Source of the DNA: Variovorax sp. PBS-H4
GTDB taxonomy: Bacteria > Pseudomonadota > Gammaproteobacteria > Burkholderiales > Burkholderiaceae_C
Reading direction: 5' to 3'
Length of the DNA: 64,000 nucleotides
Assembly (NCBI RefSeq): GCF_901827205.1
Contig: NZ_LR594675.1
Location: 1,984,001 to 2,048,000, forward strand
Shown here: piece by piece, positions 53,046-61,666 of the stretch
How positions within the stretch are numbered: position 1 is the stretch's first letter
Layout of the letters: each line of letters begins with the position of its first letter
The notes under the pieces: generated by a model
What the model was told of the DNA's origin: nothing
Database searches by the model: none
What the model saw: only the letters and a program-made list of their open reading frames with translations
Translations under genes and position numbers: made by a program

Positions 53046-53060
53046 CGGCCCGTTCCGGGT

Positions 53061-55355
53061 ATGCAAGGACTCTCGCAAGACATCCTGCTGGTGGAAGACA
53101 GCCCCGGCGACGCGCGACTGTTCCGGGAGCTGCTGATCGACGAAGTGGGCCGTGACGGCTTCCGCATGCGCGATGCACGGACGCTCGCCGAGGCCTTGCA
53201 GCGCATCGGCGAGCAGCGGCCGGACATGGTGGTGCTGGACCTGTCCCTTCCCGACAGTTTCGGACTCGACGCGCTGTTCAAGATCCAGAGCCAGGACGCG
53301 TTGTTGCCCATCGTCGTGTTGACGGGCAACGAGGACCAGGCCATGGCGCTTCGAGCCGTGAAGGCGGGCGCGCAGGACTTCCTGGTCAAGCAGGAGCTGT
53401 CGGGTCGCCTCCTGGTCAAGACGCTGCAGTATGCGCGCGAGCGCAAGCACAACGAGGCCAGGCTCAGAGTGAGCGAAGCGCGCTTTCGCAGCCTGGCCGA
53501 GCTCTCGTCCGACTGGTATTGGGAGCAGGATGCCGCGCATCGGTTGACCTATCTTTCCGATGGCCTGCTGGAGAAGTCGGGCGTGAGTCCCGCAGCCTTG
53601 CTGGGCCGTCGTTGGGACGAGGTGTCCCCGGGTGGTGGGGATGCGGTCTGGGGCGCGCTTCGGGTGGCATTGGCCAGCAGGCAGCCCTTTCAGGACCTTG
53701 CGTTTCCGCACGCGACCGATGGCGCGGAGACCTTGCACATCAGCATCAGCGGAGTGCCGATCTTCGAAGAAGGGTCCTTTGCGGGATACCGCGGCTTGGG
53801 CAAGGACGTCAGCTCGCGCGAGCGCGCGGCGGCCCAATTGCGCGGGAGCGAGGAGCGCTTTCGGCGCATGCTGGACACGGGCCGCGACGGCATCCTGATG
53901 CTGGGCGCCGATGGCCTGATCTCGTTTTGCAATCGACAGGCCGCCAGCCTGCTCGGGCGGGAGGCGCTCGAGCTCCAGGGGCTCCGACTGGACGAAATGC
54001 TGGCGCGAGAGCCTTCGACCGGCGCGTCCTCGGGGCATGACCCGCAGGGCGAGCACGGCGTCGCGGTCAGGCGCGCTGACGGAAGCATTGTGTTCGTGAT
54101 GGAGTCGCTCTATCCGATGGCTGGCCTGGATGGCGTGCACGTCGGGACGCTGGCGATCTTGACGGACCTGACGGTCCACAAGCAACGCGAGGAGCGTGTG
54201 CGTGAGCTCGCCGCGCTCGCCGCTCAAAAAAGCGAGGCGGAACGCGTGAGCCACGCGAAATCCCGTTTCATGGCGGCCGTGAGCCATGACCTTCGGCAGC
54301 CCATGCACGCATTGGGGCTGTTCATCGACGACCTCAAGAGCGCGAAGCTGCCCGAGCGCGTGTATCCGGTCCTGGACCACATGGAGTCCGCGCTTCACTC
54401 CACGCAGTCGCTGCTCGATTCGATCCTGATCATGTCGAGATTGGAGACGGGGATGATCGCCCCGAACTTCATGGCCTTTCCGCTGGAGCCGCTGCTTGCA
54501 AGGCTGCGGGCGGCATTCGGGCCCACGGCGCGGCAGAAGAAGCTTCGGTTCGTCGTCGCGTCCTCGCCGGTGACGATACATAGCGATCCGGCGCTGCTGG
54601 AGCGCGTCATGGCCAATCTTGTTTCCAACGCGCTGAGGTACACCGAGAAAGGCGGGGTCATCGTCGCATGCCGTCCGGACGGCCCGGATGTGCGGCTTGA
54701 AGTCTGGGACAGCGGAATCGGTATTCCCGCCGAGCACCAGGAAGCCATCTTCCGTGAGTTCTACCGGATCGAGAGAGGCGAGGACGACCGAAGCGGCCTC
54801 GGCTTGGGCCTGGCCATCGTGCGCAGCTGTACCCAGCTGCTGGGATGCGCCGTGCAACTGCGGTCCGTGCCGGGCAGAGGTTCCAGGTTCTCGTTGCGCG
54901 TTGCCTTGAGCGAGGCGCGCCAGGAGCCGTACTTGGCGGTGGTGGAAGCCGTGGCGCCGGACGACCCGGCCGGCGCTCGCTTCGATGGCCTTCGGGTGCT
55001 GTTGATCGACGACGATGCGTTGATCCTCGAGGGGACGCGAAAACTCCTGGAGCGCTGGGGATGCCACGTCATCTCGGCACTATCGGGCGCCCAGGCCGAC
55101 GCGCTGATCGAGCACCAGGCCGTGTTGCCCGACCTGGTCATCTCCGACCTCCGGCTGGATGACGGCGAACTGGGCACGGAGATCGTGGCCCGCATACGTC
55201 GCCGATACAGGCCGGGGCTGCCGGCGGTGCTCGTGTCGGGCGACACGTCGTTGCAGACGGCGCGCTTTGTCCGCCAGCATGGCCTGACGCTGCTCTACAA
55301 ACCGCTTGCTCCGGTACGCCTGCGCACCGTCATCGGCAAGCTTTGCAGTGAATAG
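53061..55355 (+). CDS. Hybrid histidine kinase: receiver-PAS-PAS-kinase-receiver
   Basis: A 764-residue soluble sensor. An N-terminal receiver (Asp60 in MVVLDLSLPDS) is followed by two PAS segments (about 140-255 and 265-385). HisKA has His409 in FMAAVSHDLRQPMHALGL. HATPase has NLVSNALRYTEKGG, DSGIGIPAEHQEAIF and GLGLGLAIV. A C-terminal receiver (about 645-764) has Asp696 in LVISDLRLDDGELG. With receivers at both ends it could take part in a phosphorelay with the single-domain regulator just upstream and the LuxR-type regulator at 51547-52371. No membrane segment. Confidence 0.9.
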   Translation: MQGLSQDILLVEDSPGDARLFRELLIDEVGRDGFRMRDARTLAEALQRIGEQRPDMVVLDLSLPDSFGLDALFKIQSQDALLPIVVLTGNEDQAMALRAVKAGAQDFLVKQELSGRLLVKTLQYARERKHNEARLRVSEARFRSLAELSSDWYWEQDAAHRLTYLSDGLLEKSGVSPAALLGRRWDEVSPGGGDAVWGALRVALASRQPFQDLAFPHATDGAETLHISISGVPIFEEGSFAGYRGLGKDVSSRERAAAQLRGSEERFRRMLDTGRDGILMLGADGLISFCNRQAASLLGREALELQGLRLDEMLAREPSTGASSGHDPQGEHGVAVRRADGSIVFVMESLYPMAGLDGVHVGTLAILTDLTVHKQREERVRELAALAAQKSEAERVSHAKSRFMAAVSHDLRQPMHALGLFIDDLKSAKLPERVYPVLDHMESALHSTQSLLDSILIMSRLETGMIAPNFMAFPLEPLLARLRAAFGPTARQKKLRFVVASSPVTIHSDPALLERVMANLVSNALRYTEKGGVIVACRPDGPDVRLEVWDSGIGIPAEHQEAIFREFYRIERGEDDRSGLGLGLAIVRSCTQLLGCAVQLRSVPGRGSRFSLRVALSEARQEPYLAVVEAVAPDDPAGARFDGLRVLLIDDDALILEGTRKLLERWGCHVISALSGAQADALIEHQAVLPDLVISDLRLDDGELGTEIVARIRRRYRPGLPAVLVSGDTSLQTARFVRQHGLTLLYKPLAPVRLRTVIGKLCSE

Positions 55356-55412
55356 ACTGCGGCACTCGCCGAGGCCCGGTGGCGCGGTGACATGAGCGAG
55401 GCTGCTGGAACC

Positions 55413-57140
55413 TCAATGGCTGTCCCGAGGCACGAATGCGCCACGTCGTCCCACCAGGAAGTCGAGGTCGCACCCCTCGTCCGCCTGCAAGACATGGTCC
55501 ACGTACAGCTTCCAGTACCCCGATGAGATCTGCGGCTGCAAAGGGAGCCAGTCCGCGCGTCTCTTCGCAAGCGTCTCGTCGCTCACGTCCAGGTGCAGCC
55601 GGCGAGCGGCGACGTCCAGCTCGATGATGTCTCCATTGCGTACCAATGCGAGTGGCCCGCCGGCCGCGGCCTCCGGCGCCGTGTGCAGTACCACCGTCCC
55701 GTAAGCGGTGCCGCTCATCCGCGCATCGCTGATACGGACCATGTCGGTGATGCCCTTGCGCAAGACCTTGGGCGGCAACGGCATGTTGCCCACCTCGGCC
55801 ATGCCCGGGTAGCCCTTCGGGCCGCAGTTCTTCAGCACCAGCACGCAGGTCTCGTCGACGTCGAGGTTCTCGTCATCGATCCGGCGTCGGAAGTCCTCGA
55901 TGTCTTCGAACACCACGGCACGGCCGCGATGCTTCATCAGCGCGGGCGTGGCCGCGCTCGGCTTGATCACTGCGCCACGCGGTGCGAGGTTGCCGTGCAG
56001 CACGGCAATGCCGGCTTTCTCCTTGAAGGGCGCGGCGAGCGGCAGGATCACTTCGCCGTTCCAGTTCTGCGCGGCGGCAATGTTCTCACCCAGTGTCCTG
56101 CCGCTCGCCGTCAACGCATCGAGGTGCAGGACGGAGGCGATCTCCTTCATGACGGCTGGCAGCCCGCCGGCGTAGCAGAAGTCTTCCATGAGGAAGCGCC
56201 CCGAAGGCTGCAGGTTCACCAGGCACGGCATCTCGCTGCCCAGCCGGTCGAAATCATCCAGCGCCAGTCCCACCCCGATGCGGCGCGCGATTGCCACCAA
56301 GTGGATCACGGCGTTGGTGGACCCTCCGATCGCGGCGAGCGTGCGGATCGCGTTCTCGAAGGCCTGGCGCGTGAGGATCTGCGACAGCTTCACGTCTTCA
56401 CGCACCATCTCGACGATGCGTCGGCCAGCCATGCGGGCCAGCACGTTGCGCCGGCCGTCCACCGCGGGATACGCGGCGTTGCCGGGCAAACCGAGCCCGA
56501 GGGCCTCCACCATCGAGGCCATCGTGGATGCCGTGCCCATCGTCATGCAGTGCCCGTGGCTGCGATGCATGCAGCTTTCCGCCTCTTGGAACTCGGCCAG
56601 CTCCAGCGTCCCGGCACGCACCTGTTCGCTCATCTGGAACAGGCCGGTGCCGGAGCCCAGCTCCTGGCCGCGCCACTTGCCCGAGAGCATCGGGCCGCCC
56701 GAAACGCCGATGGTGGGCAGGTCCACCGAGGCCGCACCCATCGTCAGCGCCGGCGTCGTCTTGTCGCATCCCATGAGCAGCACCACGCCGTCGATCGGGT
56801 TGCCGCGGATCGACTCCTCCACGTCCATCGACGCCAAGTTGCGATAGAGCATCGCGGTGGGCCGCATCAGCGTCTCGCCAAGCGACATCACCGGGAACTC
56901 CAGCGGAAAGCCGCCGGCCTCGTAGACGCCAATCTTCACCTGCTCGGCGAGCGTGCGGAAGTGCGAGTTGCAGGGCGTGAGCTCGCTGAAGGTGTTGCAG
57001 ATGCCGATCACGGGCCGGCCGTCAAACTGGTCATGCGGCAGGCCCTTGCCCTTCATCCAGCTGCGATGGACGAAGCCTTCCTTGCCCTGGCGGCCGAACC
57101 ACTCCTGGGAGCGCAGCTTGTTCTTCGGTGCGCTGCTCAT
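55413..57140 (-). CDS. IlvD/Edd-family dehydratase (sugar-acid dehydratase-like)
   Basis: A 575-residue iron-sulfur dehydratase. Cluster-ligand regions are ICNTFSELTPCNSH, GCDKTTPALTMGAAS and ESCMHRSHGHCMTMGTASTMASM. The sequence style (SQEWFGRQGKEGFVHRSWMKGKGLPHDQFDGRPVIG and MRPTAMLYRNLASMDVEESIRGNPIDGVVLL) is that of the aldonate dehydratases (L-arabonate, D-xylonate, D-galactonate) rather than branched-chain IlvD. It would remove water from a 2,3-dihydroxy acid to a 2-oxo acid. It is the last gene of the catabolic operon, overlapping the monooxygenase by four bases. The substrate is not determined. Confidence 0.85.
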   Translation of the reverse strand: MSSAPKNKLRSQEWFGRQGKEGFVHRSWMKGKGLPHDQFDGRPVIGICNTFSELTPCNSHFRTLAEQVKIGVYEAGGFPLEFPVMSLGETLMRPTAMLYRNLASMDVEESIRGNPIDGVVLLMGCDKTTPALTMGAASVDLPTIGVSGGPMLSGKWRGQELGSGTGLFQMSEQVRAGTLELAEFQEAESCMHRSHGHCMTMGTASTMASMVEALGLGLPGNAAYPAVDGRRNVLARMAGRRIVEMVREDVKLSQILTRQAFENAIRTLAAIGGSTNAVIHLVAIARRIGVGLALDDFDRLGSEMPCLVNLQPSGRFLMEDFCYAGGLPAVMKEIASVLHLDALTASGRTLGENIAAAQNWNGEVILPLAAPFKEKAGIAVLHGNLAPRGAVIKPSAATPALMKHRGRAVVFEDIEDFRRRIDDENLDVDETCVLVLKNCGPKGYPGMAEVGNMPLPPKVLRKGITDMVRISDARMSGTAYGTVVLHTAPEAAAGGPLALVRNGDIIELDVAARRLHLDVSDETLAKRRADWLPLQPQISSGYWKLYVDHVLQADEGCDLDFLVGRRGAFVPRDSH

Positions 57141-58495
57141 GCGGGCTGCCGGTGGCGTACTGCCGGGTGCGGAGCTGCCAGCCGCCCACCGTGGCCGGGG
57201 AACAGCTTTTCGCGCAAGGTGCCTTCCGCGTACGACGTCTTGAAGGCGCCGCGCGCCTGCAGCTCGGGCACAAGGAGCCGGCAGAAGTTTTTCAGAACGA
57301 GCGGCTCCAGTGCGCGCGTGATGTTGAGGCCTTCAACCCCGGTGTCCTCGCACCACGCGACGAGCTGGTCGGCCACCGACGATGCGGAGCCCGCCAGGAA
57401 CAGGTCGCGCCCAGGGCCGAACTGGCCCAGGTCGCGCAAGGTCAGCGGCTTCTCGGCGTTCGTGAGTCCGGCGCTCACCCCCTGGCCCGCATTGGTCTTC
57501 GCGTTCGGTACCGGCTGGTCCAGCGGGTACTTCGAGTAGTCGATACCGGTGGCGGTCGCGCGCCCGGCCAGGTTGCCTTCGATGCTCGAATAGCGCCGGC
57601 ACTCGGCCACGATCTCCTCCGCCTCGGCATCCGTCCGGCCGACGATGATGGTTGCGGGCACGAACACCCGCGCGTCACGCGGATCACGGCCGTGCGCCAC
57701 CAGTCGCTCGCGGATGCCCTGCACCTGCTTGCGCACGAAGTCGCGCTTGCCGAAGGCGACGAAGGCGCACTCCGAGTGCTTGCCGACAAAGTCCAGCCCG
57801 GCGGGCGAAGCGCCTGCGGAGAACACCAGCGGCGTGCGTTGCGGCGACGGCTCCGACATGTGGATTGCGTCGCAGCGGAAGTACTTGCCTTCGTGGTGCA
57901 CCGGCCGCACGTGAACCGGGTCGGCATAGACCTTGTTCACGCGGTCCCGCACGATGGCTCGGTCTCCCCAGCTGCCCTCCCAGAGGCCGTAGACCAGATC
58001 CATGTATTCGTCGGCAACTGCATAGCGCTCGTCGTGCGGCGCCATCTGCTTGAGGCCGACGCCGCGCGCGGTTGCGTCGAGCACGCCCGAGACCACGTTC
58101 CAGGCGATGCGACCGTTCGTGAGGTGATCCAGTGTCGAGAAGCGGCGCGCCAGCAGGTAGGGCATCTCATAAGTGGTGTTGCCGGTGATGCCGAAGCCCA
58201 GGTGCTTGGTGACGGCAGCCATGGCTGGCACCAGCATCATCGGGTCCAGGCTCGGGCAGAAGCTGCCGGAGCGCAGCATGGCGTCGGGTTTGCCTTCAAA
58301 CACGTCGGGCACGCCCAGCGCATCCGCGATGAATACGCCGTCCAACAATCCTTCTTCGCACGTGCGGGCCATCTCCGTCCAGTAGGCGAGGGTGTTGTAG
58401 CGTGGCCCACTCGAATCAGGGTGGGTCCAGAGGCCGGACCAGGTGTGCGCGGGCGATGCGCACGAGAAGGCGTTGACGAGAATGTGGCGGTTCAT
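57137..58495 (-). CDS. FMN-dependent monooxygenase, NtaA/SnaA/DszA family
   Basis: A 452-residue luciferase-like monooxygenase with the NtaA-family hallmarks: FSCASPAHTWSGLWTHPDSSGPRYNTLAYWTEMARTCEEGLLDGVFIAD, then LGFGITGNTTYEMPYLLARRFSTLDHLTNGRIAWNVVSG, then SPQRTPLVFSAGASPAGLDF. These enzymes oxidise or cleave C-N or C-S compounds using reduced FMN from a partner reductase. The reductase is encoded immediately upstream (four-base overlap), so the two form a two-component system. The substrate is unknown. Confidence 0.9.
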   Translation of the reverse strand: MNRHILVNAFSCASPAHTWSGLWTHPDSSGPRYNTLAYWTEMARTCEEGLLDGVFIADALGVPDVFEGKPDAMLRSGSFCPSLDPMMLVPAMAAVTKHLGFGITGNTTYEMPYLLARRFSTLDHLTNGRIAWNVVSGVLDATARGVGLKQMAPHDERYAVADEYMDLVYGLWEGSWGDRAIVRDRVNKVYADPVHVRPVHHEGKYFRCDAIHMSEPSPQRTPLVFSAGASPAGLDFVGKHSECAFVAFGKRDFVRKQVQGIRERLVAHGRDPRDARVFVPATIIVGRTDAEAEEIVAECRRYSSIEGNLAGRATATGIDYSKYPLDQPVPNAKTNAGQGVSAGLTNAEKPLTLRDLGQFGPGRDLFLAGSASSVADQLVAWCEDTGVEGLNITRALEPLVLKNFCRLLVPELQARGAFKTSYAEGTLREKLFPGHGGRLAAPHPAVRHRQPA

Positions 58496-59592
58496 TCCTT
58501 GGCTCCGAGGGTGGCGAGTTGGTCCGAGAGGCCTTGCGCGGCGCGCAGCAGGGCGCGTGGTGCGGCGCCGTTCCAGTCGGCCGAAAGTTGGTGGGCCGGC
58601 GCCACCATGCCGAGCGACATGGACATCGCGCCGGCCGCGTCATACAAGGCAGTGCTGAAGGCGACGGTGGGCACGCGGTGGAGCACCGACGGCTCCTTGT
58701 CGACCACGCGCGCCAGCTTGCGCTCGCGCACTTCCGCCAGCGTGGCGTCGAAGCGGGCGCGCTGCGATGCTTCGTCCTCGCCCGGGTCTCGCCACTGGCG
58801 CAGGTCTTCTGCAACGAACTCGCGAGTCACGCTCTCCGGCAGGAAGGCGCAGAAGGCCTGGCCGGTGGTGGTGCGGGTGGGGCTCACCACGAGTCCCGGA
58901 GGGAAAAAGCGGCTCACCGGGCGCTTCGACGGCTCCCAGTGCACGACGGTGGGGCCATGGTTGCCCCACACGCCGAGCAGCAGCGTGTGCTGGCCGACTT
59001 CCTCCGCAATGGCGGGCAGCGCCGCCTGCACATGACGTTGCGCCGCGACACTCACCGGTTCGATGCCGCTCAGCACCAGGCTCATCGGGCCCAGTTCATG
59101 CGCATAGGGGACCATGTAGCGGCCACCGTAGAACGCCAGCGGTCGGCGCCCGGAGCAGCCGATCCGCTCCACGCGGCCGAGGTACACCACGTGGTCGCCC
59201 CCGGGGTAGGCGGCGATCTTCGTGCACTCCAGGTGCGCGGCTGTCCCGGCCAACACGGGGACACCTCCCACGCCGTCCGTGCACGCAACGCCCGCGAACT
59301 TGTCGGCGCCGGACTTGGCGAATCGGTTCGAGAGGCCGATCTGGTCGTCGGCGAGGATATTGATCGCGAAGTGCTCGCCGCCATTGAAGGCGCAGAAACT
59401 GGTGGAGCCGACGGACTGGCTCCAGAGCACCAGCGGCGGATCGAGCGACACCGAGCTAAAGGAGTTGGCGGTCAGCCCGTGCGCCTTGCCTTCGGAGTCG
59501 CGGGTGGTGATGATGGTGACGCCGGTGGTGAAAGCCCCGAGCACGTTGCGAAGCTCGCGCTTTTCAATGGCCGAAGTCGTGCCGATGGTCAT
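58492..59592 (-). CDS. Flavin reductase fused to an IclR-type effector domain
   Basis: A 366-residue two-part protein. Residues 1-165 are a flavin reductase of the HpaC/NtaB type (LRNVLGAFTTGVTIITTRDSEGKAHGLTANSFSSVSLDPPLVLW, FAINILADDQIGLSNRFA, PLAFYGGRY). Residues 185-366 match the C-terminal ligand-binding part of IclR regulators (QHTLLLGVWGNHGPTVVHWE, SPTRTTTGQAFCAFLPE, RVPTVAFSTALYDAAGAMSMSLGMVAP), but without the DNA-binding helix-turn-helix. It supplies reduced flavin to the monooxygenase next door. The second domain may sense substrate and tune activity. No frameshift is seen at the joint. Confidence 0.88.
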   Translation of the reverse strand: MTIGTTSAIEKRELRNVLGAFTTGVTIITTRDSEGKAHGLTANSFSSVSLDPPLVLWSQSVGSTSFCAFNGGEHFAINILADDQIGLSNRFAKSGADKFAGVACTDGVGGVPVLAGTAAHLECTKIAAYPGGDHVVYLGRVERIGCSGRRPLAFYGGRYMVPYAHELGPMSLVLSGIEPVSVAAQRHVQAALPAIAEEVGQHTLLLGVWGNHGPTVVHWEPSKRPVSRFFPPGLVVSPTRTTTGQAFCAFLPESVTREFVAEDLRQWRDPGEDEASQRARFDATLAEVRERKLARVVDKEPSVLHRVPTVAFSTALYDAAGAMSMSLGMVAPAHQLSADWNGAAPRALLRAAQGLSDQLATLGAKE

Positions 59593-59611
59593 GGCTGCTG
59601 CTCCGTGCCGG

Positions 59612-60583
59612 TCAGTTGTCGAGAGTAATGTTGGCGGCCTTGATCACCTCGCCCCACTTGCGGTATTCGTCTGCGTAGTAGTGGACGAACTCCGACCGTG
59701 ACAGGGTCATGGGCGTCATGCCCGTCTCGCGCAGCCTCCTGTTCACATCGGGAAGCGCGACCACCTTGGTCAAAGTGGCAGCCAGCCGGTCGGCGATCGG
59801 GCCTGGCGTGCCGGGAGGTGCCAGCAGAGCCGCCCACGAATCGCCGACCACGTCGAGACCGGCTTCCTTCAACGTGGGCACGTCCGGCATCGCGGGATTG
59901 CGTTGCGCGGAGGTGATCCCATAGGTCACCAGCTTGCCGCGGTACTGCGGCGCCGTCGCGAGCGGCACCATCATCAGGTCGATCTGACCGGCGAGCAGGT
60001 CCTGCAGGGCCGGCCCGGCTCCCTTGTACGGGACGTGCAGGAGCTTGGCCTGGGTCTCCTTCGCGAACAACTCGGTCAGCACGTGGAGCGACGATCCGGC
60101 GCCTCCGCTTCCATAGCTGGCCTGCTTCGCCCTCAGCTGGCTGCGGAGTTCGGGCAGCGTCGCCGGCATTCCCGGCCTGCCCATGAGGGCGTAACCCATC
60201 TGCGCGATGCCGCCGACAGGCACGTACTTGGCGGAATCGAAGCCCACCTGCCGCATGTGCGGGTACATGCCTTGCGAGTCCAGCGTGGCGATCAGCAGCG
60301 TGTGTCCGTCGGGCGGCGCGCGGTAGACGATCTCGGAGCCGATCGAGCCGCTCGCACCGGACTTGTTCTCGACGATCACGGGCTGGCCCAGCTCGCGGCC
60401 AAGTGCATCGGACAGGATGCGAGCCATGATGTCGGCCCCACCCCCAGGCGCGAACGGAACGATCAACTTCACCGGCTGCGTCGGGGTCCAGGCTCCTTGC
60501 GCGAGCGTTGCGGTCGCCGCCAAGGGAAGAGCGATGGTGAGGGCAGCCTGCAGCAGCAGGCGGCGGGCAAGTGTTCGGGGCAT
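59612..60583 (-). CDS. Bug-family solute-binding protein
   Basis: A 323-residue periplasmic binding protein of the tripartite tricarboxylate (Bug/TctC) type, expanded in Burkholderiales. The signal peptide is residues 1-29 (LLLQAALTIALPLAATATLAQG). Family blocks are PVKLIVPFAPGGGADIMARIL, GQPVIVENKSGASGSIGSEIV, PPDGHTLLIA and LLHVPYKGAGPALQDLLAGQIDLMM. No TctA/TctB membrane genes are near, so it may work with a transporter elsewhere or as a sensor. It lies within the catabolic operon and may bind the pathway substrate. Confidence 0.93.
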   Translation of the reverse strand: MPRTLARRLLLQAALTIALPLAATATLAQGAWTPTQPVKLIVPFAPGGGADIMARILSDALGRELGQPVIVENKSGASGSIGSEIVYRAPPDGHTLLIATLDSQGMYPHMRQVGFDSAKYVPVGGIAQMGYALMGRPGMPATLPELRSQLRAKQASYGSGGAGSSLHVLTELFAKETQAKLLHVPYKGAGPALQDLLAGQIDLMMVPLATAPQYRGKLVTYGITSAQRNPAMPDVPTLKEAGLDVVGDSWAALLAPPGTPGPIADRLAATLTKVVALPDVNRRLRETGMTPMTLSRSEFVHYYADEYRKWGEVIKAANITLDN

Positions 60584-60613
60584 GGTCTTGTCTCCGGTGG
60601 GGAAAGCAGGGGA

Positions 60614-61666
60614 TCAGGCTTGCGCCGGCGGCAGCCGGTACACGCGGCGGGCAGTGCCGCCATACATGGCGATCTTTTCGTTGTGGGTGAAATCGGCAGT
60701 CACGCGCTTGTACGTGTTCCACAGCACGCCATAGCCGCTGAACACCGTGTCGACCGGATAGTTGCTTTCGAACATGCAGCGGCCTGGGCCGAAGAGGTCG
60801 ATCAACGTCAGGAGGTACGGGCGGACTGCCGCTGCGAGCGCGCCGGAGGGCTCGGGCACGTCCGTGTTGAGGTAGTCGTAGGCTGCCAGGCGGCCGAGCG
60901 TCCCCCCCAGCTTGATGCTCACGTTGGGGCAGGCCGCCACCTGGGCCATGTTGGTGCGCCAGGTCTGGAACACCTGGTCGGCGCGGCCGGCGTAGGGCCC
61001 GTACCCGAGCAGACCACCGCAATGCAGCGCGACGATGTTCAGCTCGTCATGCTCGCGTGCCAGTGCGGCGATCTGGTCCTGCTGGTGAAAGAAGGCCCAC
61101 GCGTCGAACGAGAGGCCCATCTTGCGCAGCACGCGCAGGCCTGCATGGAGCTTCGGATTCGTCGCCCAATCCGCTGGCGGATGGTGGTGGACCATGATGC
61201 CGGGGTTCGGGTCCGAGGCCAGCGCGTAGCGGATGCCCTTGAAGCGACCCTCTCCGGCTTCGAGCTGTGCCGCCAGCGTCTGCTCCACGGCATCCCCGAG
61301 CAGCAGGTCGGCGTGGCCGACGATGCCCATCGCCATGCCCACATGGTTGCGGGATTCACGCACCACCAGCTCCACTTCGCCCACCGGCTTGAGCGCATCG
61401 GATCCTTCGGTGCGATAGCCGGTCTGGGCCTCGGCATAGACGCTGCCGACGATGCGATGGCCGCAGCGCGCGTGCTCTGCGGCCCAGTCGGCACCCATGT
61501 AGCGGAAGCCGGGCAGGTCCAGGAAGTGGAAGTGCGTGTCGACGATCGGCAGGTCCGGATCCAGCGGCGCCTCGGGGGCCTGTTTCGCCAGCCATTCGGC
61601 GCGGGGCGGGTAGATCCGCCCGAATTCGCGCCGGCCTCCGCCGGCAGAGAACATCGCGTTGGCCAT
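60614..61666 (-). CDS. Amidohydrolase-family (TIM-barrel) hydrolase
   Basis: A 350-residue metal-dependent hydrolase of the amidohydrolase-2 group (2-pyrone-4,6-dicarboxylate lactonase-like). The metal motif is DTHFHFLDLP near the N-terminus. Further blocks are GRFKGIRYALASDPNPGIM, LNIVALHCGGLLGYGPY, VSIKLGGTLGRL and the late acidic residue in GPGRCMFESNYPVDTVF. It would hydrolyse a lactone or amide intermediate. It overlaps the aldolase gene by one base. The real substrate is unknown. Confidence 0.85.
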   Translation of the reverse strand: MANAMFSAGGGRREFGRIYPPRAEWLAKQAPEAPLDPDLPIVDTHFHFLDLPGFRYMGADWAAEHARCGHRIVGSVYAEAQTGYRTEGSDALKPVGEVELVVRESRNHVGMAMGIVGHADLLLGDAVEQTLAAQLEAGEGRFKGIRYALASDPNPGIMVHHHPPADWATNPKLHAGLRVLRKMGLSFDAWAFFHQQDQIAALAREHDELNIVALHCGGLLGYGPYAGRADQVFQTWRTNMAQVAACPNVSIKLGGTLGRLAAYDYLNTDVPEPSGALAAAVRPYLLTLIDLFGPGRCMFESNYPVDTVFSGYGVLWNTYKRVTADFTHNEKIAMYGGTARRVYRLPPAQA

